A DNA stretch of 21,801 nucleotides, taken from Baffinella frigidus (taxonomy: Eukaryota; Cryptophyceae; Cryptomonadales; Baffinellaceae). Position numbers and translations under genes: made by a program. The notes below the pieces were generated by a model that saw only the letters and a list, made by a program, of their open reading frames with translations, did no database searches and was not told the DNA's origin. Positions 11,301-17,921 of the stretch are shown here, piece after piece. How positions within the stretch are numbered: position 1 is the first letter of the stretch; each line of letters begins with the position of its first letter. The stretch lies in NCBI GenBank assembly GCA_026770585.1, contig MU646366.1, forward strand, positions 842,313 to 864,113. The letters are read 5' to 3'.

Positions 11301-14300
11301 TACCCCCCGTTGGGTTGCGCCTTGCGCGGGAGGAAGGTGCGTGAGGAAGATGGTGGTGGCGATGTGCGCGGAATGTTTGGTGGCAGGCGACGAGGGTTGT
11401 GGGAGTTGTTGTGAGGCGCATCGGAATGATATCCTGATATTGACATGTTGGCTGGTCAAATTTTCTCAAAAGTATTCTCCCGCGCGATAGTCGCGAGCAA
11501 GAAAGTGAGTATCTGATGCGTGTTTCTCGACTTTTGGTGGCAGGCCCCCGAGATCCTGCGAACGAACCTCGCGTCGACGGTGCTGACCCTCAAGGGCATG
11601 GGCATCAACGACCCTCTCTCCTTCGACTACATGGATGCCCCGGACACCGAGAAGCTAGTCGCGGCTCTTCGGATGCTCTACCTCCTCGGGGCGCTTGACG
11701 CGGATGGCCACCTCTCCAAACTCGGTATGCTACCCACCTTGATTCCGCTGTGTAACACCCTGGATGTTGCGGTCTGATGGTATCCAGTACATGGTATCAT
11801 CTCTTCACCGTGCGACCGCCACCCACCAGTGGTAGCTACTGCATGTGGGCCTCGACTGCCTGTGCCACGTTTCCTCTCACCACGCTGTCTCTCTAACCTC
11901 GATACTGACCTTGCGGCGGGTGGTTGACACTTCGTGTACGGGCTGTTGTTCGACACGTGATCCGGGTCCCATCTTGCGGACGATGGTGTGGCAGTGGGTG
12001 TTTGACCGTGGGGGGTGGGCGACTGCCGTCATTCGTTTTAATGGATCTGTTGCGGACCTATCCTGGCAGGGCGGGACATGGTGCTGTCCCTCCTGCAGCC
12101 ATATTTCTTACATTGCTGACCCGACATTGCTGACATTATCACAGCCGCCTATTGGCAAAAGGTTGTTTTACTGACATTGGTGAGAGGGAGCAGGACGGGA
12201 CATGGCGTTGTTCCCGCTGGAGCCGGCACTCTCGCGCATGATCCTCGCGTCCATTCACCACGACTGCGCCGACGACATGGTAACCCTTCCGAAAGTGGAT
12301 CTACTCTTGGAAGTTGCCCTAGGCTCATACCATGCAAGCCCAGGAGCCCTGGGAGCCTAGATAACCACACACACGCTCGTTGCTCGAGCGGTTTTCGCTT
12401 GATCCAGTGGCATCATTCACTTGATCCGGTGGCGTTGAAGTGATTCAACATGGCTGCGCCGACGACATGGTATACCTGACGATAGTGGATCTACTCTTGG
12501 AAGTTGTCCTAGGCTCATAATTTTACAGCATACGTGCCGTTAGAGCCTAGATACCTACACACCGTCTCGTTGCCCCAGCGTCATCCACCTGACCCAGCGG
12601 CATGCAATTGATCCAGCTTGATGCGCCGCCGGCATCGCAACCACTGTCTGTCGACACGGATTGGTCAGCAACGGGCGCACGCAGACGGCCCTGGACCTGA
12701 AGCTCGGTGTGACGACAGGTGACGGTGGTGGCGATGCTGGCGGCGGACGGGGCGAACGTGTTCTACCGCCCGACCATGGCCGAGGAGAAGGAGATGGCCA
12801 CGGCCGCGAAGCAGCGCTTCTATGACCCTGAGGGCGACTACGCTGGCCTTCTCAAGGTCTTGCATTTTGCTCCTGTGGCCGGCATATGCGCAGCCACACA
12901 GTGGGCTACGAAGGGGTTCTTGGTGGCTGGGCCACCAAGAAACGGTTGGGATATCCGTAGAACCAGTGCATGTCCGTGCGATATTTCTTACGGTAGGGGG
13001 CAATACCATCGGGTCTTACGGATGATTGCGTTGTGGGTTGGAGATGATGACTGCCGCGAAGCAGCGCGTGTGCGATCCTGCGGGCGACTGCGCGGTTCTT
13101 CTCTCGGTTTCTACTGGAACCCTCCGCCCCATCTTTGGGGTGAAAAGGCACCGTTTCTCAACTTTCGGCGCGCCCAGCCATCTTTGAAAGTCCAAACCGC
13201 GTCGATGGGAGCATATGAAATGATTGTAGGCCCAAAAGATGCCTTTCAAACCCAATGGTTGCTACGAGCGGTGTTCGGGTGCGTCACGAGTGGTGAGTGG
13301 TGGGAGTGCAGGGAGTGTGGTGGGTGGCCGCCCAGTTGACTAACCATGTTACTCAAGCCTCCCTCGTCCGCAGCTGTTCAACGAATGGGTCGCGGCGGGT
13401 GGGGTGCGCGGGGGGCTCAAGTGGTCAAAGGACAACTACGTTCACTCGCGCGCCATGTGCCGGGCGTGGGACGTTCGGCAGCAGCTTCTTGGCATCATGG
13501 GCAGATTCGATATGCCCATCACCAAGGTGCATGCTTCCCTCCTGAGCGAGTGACTCACTCACTCACTCACTCACTCACCACTGACTGACTGACTGCCTGC
13601 CTGACTGACTGACTGACTGACTGACTGACTGACGCACTCACGCACGCACTCACTCACTCACGCACTGGCACCTCACACCTCCGATCGACTTCTTTTCTCC
13701 CTCCTCCTTTTCACACGTGGCAATCACTGTTCAGCGCACCCTCATGGCACACACCGTTAGTGAAGCGGCAAGACGGGGTGTGTGACTGAGGAAGAGGGTG
13801 GGGGTGCGGAGCGTGGGCGTCTAAATCGCGCTGTACACACCAACAAGAACATCACGTCGTAGCTCACTCATTTCACATGGCAGGGGTCCAGCAGCGTACC
13901 CTGCGGCAGCAGTGACACTGACAGTGTGGAGTGCGTTGGGTGCGGCAGGCGAAGCGAGTGCAGCAGGTCGGGCGCGCCATCGCCGAGAGCCTCTACGTCA
14001 ACGCCGCGCGCCGGGGCGGGAAGGACTGCTACGAGACCCTCGCCGAGGGCCGCATGGTCTTCCGCCCCTCCCGCCCCGCTTCCTCCGCTCACGCTTGCTC
14101 ACCCCCCGCGGAAGACGGCGATGCATGCTCTCGCATGTGCCGGAGCTCTGCAGCGTTCGTGGCCTGTGACACCCAGGCCGAACCTTGCACCCACACGGCT
14201 CACCCCCCCCCCTGGTGTGTGCCACCCCCCCCCAGGTGCTCGCCTCAGGTCTGACGCGCTCGGTGGTTGGCAAACCCGAAACCCTAAACCTTTTTCTTTG

Positions 14301-15484
14301 TCTGGCAGGTGGCCGTATCACCGTCGTCGCTCCTCGCGCCCTTCGACAAGGACGACTGGGCTGAGCTGGTGACCTTCGCACCCCGCCCCTCAGTGCTCAC
14401 TCACCTTCCGAAGCGTGCCACTGTAGCTGCGGGCCGCCATGTTTTCTCGGGCGGTATGTCTCGGATAGAGGCGTTGGCCCTGTACTGCGGCCCTCGATGT
14501 CGCCTCTCTGCCCGCGCCCGGAGGCGAAGAGGTCCCCAACATTGTAAACGTAAATCCCGTCCTGAGTCTTTCAATTATTCGTGGTACAGATACTAGTACA
14601 AAGCAGAAGGAGGCCAGGACGCACATGCACAGTGCGTTGAAGGGTGAACCCTGGCGTGGTGCCGGCAAATGGTGTGCCTGGAGCTGGTTTGGACCTCCAA
14701 CGGGCAGGGTGTGCCGTCCGTTGAGGGGTTGTGGTGGGTGGGTGGCAGGTGGCTCCTAAACCCTGCACCCGCAAGCAGGTGGTGTGTCTGGAGATGGTGT
14801 GGACATCCACCGGGCAGATGCACTTCTGTACAGTGTGGTGGTGGCTGTCAGACCCAGATGGAAAGGGCGTTGACGGGTGGAGGGTGGACTGAAGGGAGTC
14901 CCGTGGTGGTAGGTGGTGTGCCTGGAGATGGTGTGGACGTCCAACGGACAGATGCGGTTCGTGTGCGCGGCGAAGGCCAAGTGGGTCATGGACCTCCTCC
15001 CCAAGATCAACACGGTCATTTACTCCTCCCCAATCTCTCCACGCACGCATGGCGCTAGCCAGGGCAGGGTATTTGAGCAAGGCCTTCACGAAAGGGAAGA
15101 CACGGTGGCGATGCTGGTGTTGATCCGTGAGAAACACACTTTCCTCTCTGGGGTAGGTGGGCATCGAGAGGCTGTGCAGTGTAACGCCCCGCGGCGGGCT
15201 CGTCCTATACTAGGTCCTGACAGTAAGGATATTGAAGAAACTTTCCTCTCGGGGGCACAACCCACCTGACAGCACCACCTCCGGCGCGCAGGCTCGTAAC
15301 CCTAGGTGCTGACAGTGGCGGTGTGGGCAGGTGGACATCAAGCGGCTGTGCGGGGGGAACATGAAGATCAAGAAGAAGGGTGCGGACGTCGGCCTCGCGG
15401 ACGTGCGCGCTGCTGAGGCCGCCAAGGTCGAGGTGCGTTGGAGAGACACGCCACACCTTTCGAGCGAGAGAGCTCTCTTGCTCC

Positions 15485-15550
<66 letters not shown>

Positions 15551-16444
15551 AGCGCGGTCCGCTCAGTGGACCGCGCGTGGGCCTAGCGGAGGTGCGCGCC
15601 GCCGAGGCCGCCAAGGTCGAGGTGCGCGCAGCCTACCGCACCAACACGACACCCTCCAGGGCTTGCACCAAAACGAGGAGGCACGCGCGGCCGAGCCGCC
15701 AAGGTCTAGGTGAGCGCGAGAGAGACACCACTCCAGAACGCTCCAGCGCCCGATTTAAAACATGGTTTTTTTACAAGTGGGCCTCCAAGGTCGAGGTGAG
15801 CGCGCGAAAGAGAGGGGGGAAGTGACACTCACTGACACCCTTGTGCGAGAGAGACTGTCGAGGCCTCCCAAGATCGAGGTGCGCGAGAGAGAGCGACGCC
15901 CACTTCGAGCGCGAGAGCGAGAGAGAAGTCTCGTGGGAGATGGGGAGTGACACTCGCATACACTCTTCTGCGAGAGAGAAATTGGCTTGACACCCTGATT
16001 GATGCCGCCAAGGTCGAGGTGCGCGTGCGAGAAACGCTCACTTCTCTCTGTTTCTCTCTCGCTTTCTCTCGATCTCGATCTGCCTCCCTCCCTCCCTCCC
16101 TCCCTCCATCTCTCCCTCCTTCCCTCCCTCCTTCCCTCCCTCCCTCGCGCTCTCGCTAAACGCGAGATGTCAACCATCTGGTACTAAATCAAGAGTCAAC
16201 ATCTGGTACTAAATAAAGAGTCAACCATCTGGTACTAAATAAAGAACACGCAGGCCCCAAATCCGGTGCAGGTTCTTAAGTTATGTGTTGGTGTAACCCA
16301 TCCATCCCTGTAGTGTTGGTGCGGTGGGCTGAAGTGCTCTCCACCCGCGGCTGCTGGTAGGTGAAGAAGGACACAGGGGAGGTGAACGACGCCAAAGCAC
16401 GGTACCTGGAGCGCAAGAAAGCGCGCGAGGCTGCCGCCAAGTGA
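3897..16444 (+). CDS. RS-domain / RanBP2 zinc finger / DEAH-box RNA helicase (25 exons, 957 aa)
   Basis: An ATP-dependent RNA helicase of the DEAH/RHA group, probably nuclear and acting on spliceosomal or ribosomal RNPs. Exons: 3897-4294, 4530-4589, 4785-4881, 5104-5313, 5868-5945, 6563-6601, 6859-6963, 7408-7515, 8101-8202, 8664-8830, 9034-9116, 9407-9465, 9733-9869, 10212-10269, 10626-10682, 11047-11148, 11544-11724, 12194-12279, 12719-12856, 13374-13526, 13949-14056, 14309-14368, 14913-15014, 15331-15432, 16361-16444. They total 2,874 bases, all junction phases agree and there is no internal stop. Every helicase motif is intact. The wording of motifs and the order of C-terminal domains resemble Prp43/DHX15 and DHX35 more than Prp22, but I cannot fix the subtype. 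Three donors are GC (after exons 6, 11 and 15) and ten are GTC. Introns carry telomere-type repeats and copies of exon ends. It is possible that the RS/zinc-finger exons form a separate gene. Confidence 0.88.
5655..5846 (+). repeat. Intronic telomere-type array (CCCTAAA), intron 4
   Basis: Perfect and near-perfect CCCTAAA units, with variants such as CCCTACA and CCCTGAA, fill the second half of intron 4 (5314-5867) and run almost to the acceptor CATCAG at 5867. The 5440-5650 segment before it is a more AT-rich unique stretch with no recognised content. The C-rich strand is the sense strand of the helicase gene. Confidence 0.95.
5965..6290 (+). repeat. Intronic telomere-type array (CCCTAAA), intron 5
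   Basis: The longest array in the window, again C-rich on the sense strand, with scattered single-base variants. It occupies the first half of intron 5 (5946-6562). The rest of that intron (6291-6562) is unique GC-rich sequence in which I recognise nothing. Confidence 0.95.
7073..7126 (+). repeat. Echo of exon 7 in intron 7
   Basis: Matches the last 54 bases of exon 7 (6910-6963) at 47 of 54 positions, 163 bases downstream on the same strand. It includes helicase motif Ia, with TQPRR reading TQPRR-like as TYTQPRR context and VARR changed to VARC. The donor GAG|GT has become GAG|CT, so it is a dead exon end. The rest of intron 7 has a second diverged duplication (about 7273-7330 and 7361-7400) just before the acceptor. 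Confidence 0.85.
7674..7716 (+). repeat. Exact 43-bp echo of the exon 8 end
   Basis: Identical over 43 bases to 7477-7519, which is the end of exon 8 ([12 protein letters not shown]) plus the first four intron bases GTCC, 197 bases downstream. The donor is intact, so it could act as an alternative 5' splice site. Perfect identity suggests a recent event or ongoing gene conversion. Confidence 0.95.
7805..7852 (+). repeat. Second, diverged echo of the exon 8 end
   Basis: Aligns to 7498-7545 (last six codons of exon 8 and about 30 intron bases through CCGCCTAG), 307 bases away. It keeps a GAG|GTCATC donor. It is older than the 43-bp copy and shares more intron sequence, so the two arose by separate duplications. 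Confidence 0.85.
7955..8092 (+). repeat. Telomere-type array at the 3' end of intron 8
   Basis: CCCTAAA units, interrupted once by CACCCCCAACACTCA, run to eight bases before the acceptor CTCAG at 8100. The array therefore supplies the sequence where branch point and pyrimidine tract are expected. Confidence 0.95.
8322..8357 (+). repeat. Echo of the exon 9 end in intron 9
   Basis: Matches 8170-8205 (end of exon 9, reading FALMKE, plus the GTC donor) 152 bases downstream. CTCATGAAGGAGGTC is identical in both. Nearby, G-rich segments resembling GCGGGGTGGTTGATG recur at about 8240, 8480 and 10555. Confidence 0.85.
8524..8660 (+). repeat. Telomere-type array at the 3' end of intron 9
   Basis: CCCTAAA and variants (CCCCAAA, CCCTACA) lead directly into the acceptor CCCTGCAG at 8663, so the last repeat unit is itself part of the 3' splice site. 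Confidence 0.93.
9168..9214 (+). repeat. Echo of the exon 11 end in intron 11
   Basis: Copies 9072-9119 ([17 protein letters not shown]) 96 bases downstream, with a one-base deletion and a few substitutions; it keeps the G|GCA of the GC donor. A further short fragment (TCACTGGCAACAC) lies near 9240. The rest of intron 11 contains a tandem TCCTACCACTCTTGA duplication (9304-9354). Confidence 0.85.
9621..9672 (+). repeat. AAAACACC minisatellite in intron 12
   Basis: About six head-to-tail copies of the 8-bp unit AAAACACC, passing into CCCTAAA-like units before the exon 13 acceptor at 9732. Confidence 0.95.
9974..9996 (+). repeat. Echo of the exon 13 end in intron 13
   Basis: Matches 9850-9872 at 22 of 23 positions, 124 bases downstream. 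It covers the ATNIAET codons of motif V and the GAGAC|GTG donor, so the splice site is preserved. Confidence 0.85.
10772..10860. repeat. Tandem 21-bp units ending in a perfect 23-bp hairpin
   Basis: Intron 15 (10683-11046) carries three direct copies of a unit like CCACTCTACCCACAGGTAGTG, then the same unit inverted. Positions 10813-10835 and 10838-10860 are perfect reverse complements separated by only GG. Each direct unit contains CCCACAG|GTAG, which looks like an acceptor and a donor back to back. The remaining intron has short repeats of ACGGGTACCA and CGGACACG. Confidence 0.95.
12067..12100 (+). repeat. Echo of the exon 18 start in intron 17
   Basis: Resembles 12191-12224 (acceptor CAG plus GACGGGACATG and following codons, reading [10 protein letters not shown]) 124 bases upstream of the real exon. 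Intron 17 (11725-12193) is otherwise unremarkable. This is an exon-start echo upstream of its parent. Confidence 0.75.
12442..12520 (+). repeat. Echo of the exon 18 end plus intron start
   Basis: Copies 12252-12330 at a constant offset of 190 bases. It includes the DCADDM codons, the ATG|GTA donor and intron sequence, with a 22-base exact block at 12295-12316 and 12485-12506. Similarity fades but continues to about 12560 (GAGCCTAGATA, CACAC). Exon and intron parts are equally conserved, which fits a plain tandem duplication across the splice junction. Confidence 0.9.
13046..13103 (+). repeat. Echo of exon 19 in intron 19
   Basis: Resembles 12796-12853 ([19 protein letters not shown]) 250 bases downstream, with GCCGCGAAGCAGCGC identical. 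The donor is lost. The remainder of intron 19 (12857-13373) contains nothing I recognise. Confidence 0.8.
13550..13665. repeat. Microsatellite block in intron 20
   Basis: Runs of (ACTC)n, then (GACT)n with a few GCCT units, then (ACTC/ACGC)n, starting 24 bases after the exon 20 donor. The rest of intron 20 (to 13948) shows nothing identifiable. Confidence 0.95.
14671..14820 (+). repeat. Two echoes of the exon 23 start in intron 22
   Basis: Copies at 14671-14706 and 14776-14820 resemble the start of exon 23 ([14 protein letters not shown]), which lies at 14913. The nearer copy has a good acceptor (GCAAGCAG) preceded by CCTAAACCCTGCACCC. If used, it would add an open frame that ends at a TGA before exon 23. 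Real exon 23 uses a TAG acceptor at 14912 and alone continues into [12 protein letters not shown]. Confidence 0.9.
15478..15548 (+). repeat. (CT)n microsatellite in intron 24
   Basis: A nearly pure CT dinucleotide run of about 70 bases begins 46 bases after the exon 24 donor. Confidence 0.98.
15580..16034 (+). repeat. Five serial echoes of the exon 24 end
   Basis: The end of exon 24 (AAEAAKVE plus GTGCG donor, 15391-15438) recurs at 15580-15627 (43 of 48 identical), and in shorter, more diverged form at 15690-15720, 15779-15813, 15860-15892 and 16001-16034. Each contains AAGGTCGAGGTG or a one-base variant and is followed by GCGCGAGAGAGA-type sequence. Most keep the GAG|GT donor; the copy at 15690 has TAG in place of GAG. 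Confidence 0.92.
16083..16146 (+). repeat. CCTC/CCTT microsatellite in intron 24
   Basis: Tandem CCTC units with occasional CCTT, following the last exon 24 echo. Confidence 0.95.
16169..16247 (+). repeat. Three tandem 26-bp units in intron 24
   Basis: Three near-identical copies of GTCAACCATCTGGTACTAAA plus TAAAGA lie about 110 bases before the exon 25 acceptor (GGTAG at 16360). The repeated TACTAAA resembles a branch-point sequence. Confidence 0.9.
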
Positions 16445-16665
16445 CCGCCCCGACTTAAAAAAGATTGCCACAGTGGTCAAGAATCTTCACGCGCTGCTAG
16501 CTGCTCTATTGAGCGCGGGGGCCGGAGGCTGAGAGCAGTACATGGGTGCAATGATGTGCATGGGTACCTCGGCGCTACGGCCACGCCACCCTTACAGGAC
16601 CACCATAGGGGCCTAGCTGCAAGTCTCAGTCTGGTGTACATGGAGGGACAAAGGGGGAGGCGTTG

Positions 16666-16783
16666 CCTGATGCTGGTAAATACGGCCGGAGATGCTTTTC
16701 ACACCGCCACGGCGGGCGAGGCGACGGATGGCCATCTTGGTGATGCCCTGGATGGTGTCGGGGAGAACCGAGTGCACCCGACC
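16666..16783 (-). pseudogene. Histone H4 fragment
   Basis: The minus strand reads [15 protein letters not shown] then [20 protein letters not shown], matching the core of histone H4 (known sequence [24 protein letters not shown] and on). Several substitutions hit positions that are almost invariant in H4 (Pro to Met, Arg to Ser, Leu to Arg). The fragment is bounded by TTTTCAG on its 5' side and a possible GC donor (CAG|GCAACG) on its 3' side. Neither the H4 tail nor the C-terminal half (DAVTYTEHAKR, TLYGFGG) is seen nearby. It lies just past the helicase gene, on the opposite strand. A decayed copy is most likely; a divergent intron-containing H4 variant with distant exons is less so. Confidence 0.75.
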
Positions 16784-17523
16784 CTGAAAACGTTTTCGGC
16801 AAATAATCACGAAGAAGCTTCATGTACATCTGGGGGATACATGTAGCGCATTTTTGCCCCCCCCCAACGCAACATCCTTCCCCGGGAAAACGTCCCGAGG
16901 GATGACATCTTGAAAAATGCAGCCTCTCCTCCTTCCCATCATCTCTATCTTCCTCCCATAGGAACCGCGCGTGGCCTGAGCTTGACCAGGGCAAGGTTTA
17001 AACCGGAGGGATCCGAAACACAACTGAAACTCAAGAGAGTCGCCCGGGTTTGACCAGGGTCAAACCATGCAAAGTTGACAGCTTTAGGCACTCGCGCCTT
17101 CTGTTAAGTCAACTGTTTGGATTCAGTGGCCAGCCCTCCAACCTCTTCTCCGTAAGAAGCTCAGCAATTCACCATCAATAGCTCAAATTTGACCATCAAG
17201 TGGTCGCCCCAATCCACACAGTGAAATTATATCACCACTGAGCAACAGGACCTAGGACCCTACGGTAGTCAACCCGAAGAGCCGGTTCTGGGGGGGTTCC
17301 TTCGGATAGGGTAACTGCAAGTCGGCCCGATTCCCTAAATCTTGAACCTCAAACCCTGAACCCACAAATCTGAAACCACACTTGCGAGCCAACTTTTATT
17401 TCTGTTTCGCAAATCCGTTCTCCGATTTGTGGGGCGCGGCCCGGAACATCATCCTCAAAGTCCCACTACAGGAGTGTAGGATCTTCGTGCCAACCCTCAT
17501 TTTTTTGCTTTTGTTTGTCCTTG

Positions 17524-17588
17524 AGGTCCTTGTAGGTTTTAATTTCTCCCATCCTTCATATGCCAACGACACCGCCCTTCGTCCTTCC
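17524..17588. repeat. Dispersed repeat, copy 2
   Basis: Matches 1560-1621 in the same orientation (GGTTTTAATTTCTC, CATATGCCAACGACAC, GCCCTTC). It is followed at once by a partial second copy (GGGTTTTAATTTCGCCCATTTTAGGACC, about 17590-17620). Confidence 0.6.
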
Positions 17589-17640
17589 TTGGGTTTTAAT
17601 TTCGCCCATTTTAGGACCTTTACATATGTAGAAAGGTGAT

Positions 17641-17715
17641 TTTGACTTCAAAAGTCAATTTTCCTCGACAATTGACTTTCTGTAAAAGTCAAACCCTCCA
17701 AAAGTCATCAGTTGA
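17641..17715. promoter_or_regulatory. Cluster of AAAGTCAA/TTGACTTT motifs with a 10-bp palindrome
   Basis: Five copies of AAAGTCA(A) or its complement lie within 75 bases (17641, 17651, 17672, 17685, 17701) in both orientations. AAAGTCAATT (17651-17660) and AATTGACTTT (17670-17679) form a perfect 10-bp inverted repeat with a 9-base loop. The cluster lies 200-280 bases before the likely ATG of the GHKL ATPase gene, so it may be a factor-binding site. The core TTGAC is the plant W-box; that link is only suggestive. Confidence 0.45.
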
Positions 17716-17921
17716 CATTTGGTGGAGGGCGAACAAAGAAAAAGCAAAGACGTCGACGAAGAACGGGGCGTGTCCCGTCTCGCCGAGCCGCCCTGCGCAC
17801 CCCTCTTCCACCGGATCCTCCCAGCCGATCAGTCCGGACTGCTTCGCCCTGGTGGGGGGTTCGGATCCGCGGGGTTGGGAAGGTGGAGATGGAGATTGGG
17901 AGTGCGCACAGTGGTGCCACA

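Larger units (their letters stand above)
11544..16444 (+). other. C-terminal winged-helix, ratchet (HA2) and OB-fold region (exons 17-25)
   Basis: Residues 621-957. Exon 17 ([20 protein letters not shown]...) matches the winged-helix segment after motif VI in DEAH helicases. Exons 18-20 match the HA2/ratchet segment ([42 protein letters not shown]). Exons 21-23 match the OB-fold domain ([17 protein letters not shown]). Exons 24-25 are a basic tail ending [18 protein letters not shown] and a TGA stop. In Prp2, Prp22 and Prp43 the OB-fold contacts G-patch activators. Intron 16 (11149-11543) and intron 23 (15015-15330) show nothing identifiable apart from a repeated TTTGGTGGCAGGC acceptor sequence near 11371. 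Introns 17-20, 22 and 24 carry repeats listed separately. Confidence 0.88.
16445..17921. other. Intergenic region between the helicase and GHKL ATPase genes
   Basis: About 1.5 kb containing the H4 relic, a dispersed-repeat copy and an AAAGTCAA cluster, all listed separately. Elsewhere I see only short inverted sequence (CGGGAAAACGTCCCG near 16880) and TTGACCAGGG repeats (16981, 17050; also 19910). No clear polyadenylation signal for the helicase gene was found. The frame upstream of the ATG at 17922 is open back to about 17676, so the next gene could start earlier through an unseen exon. Confidence 0.5.

Noticed and set aside
15440-15760. Extension of helicase exon 24 through the CT microsatellite (Leu-Ser repeats)
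   Set aside because: The first donor at 15433 joins exon 25 in phase; the extended frame is low-complexity and not helicase-like.
17382-17639. Hydrophobic open frame upstream of the GHKL gene
   Set aside because: No ATG start in frame and it overlaps the dispersed repeat; the hydrophobic run comes from a T-rich stretch.
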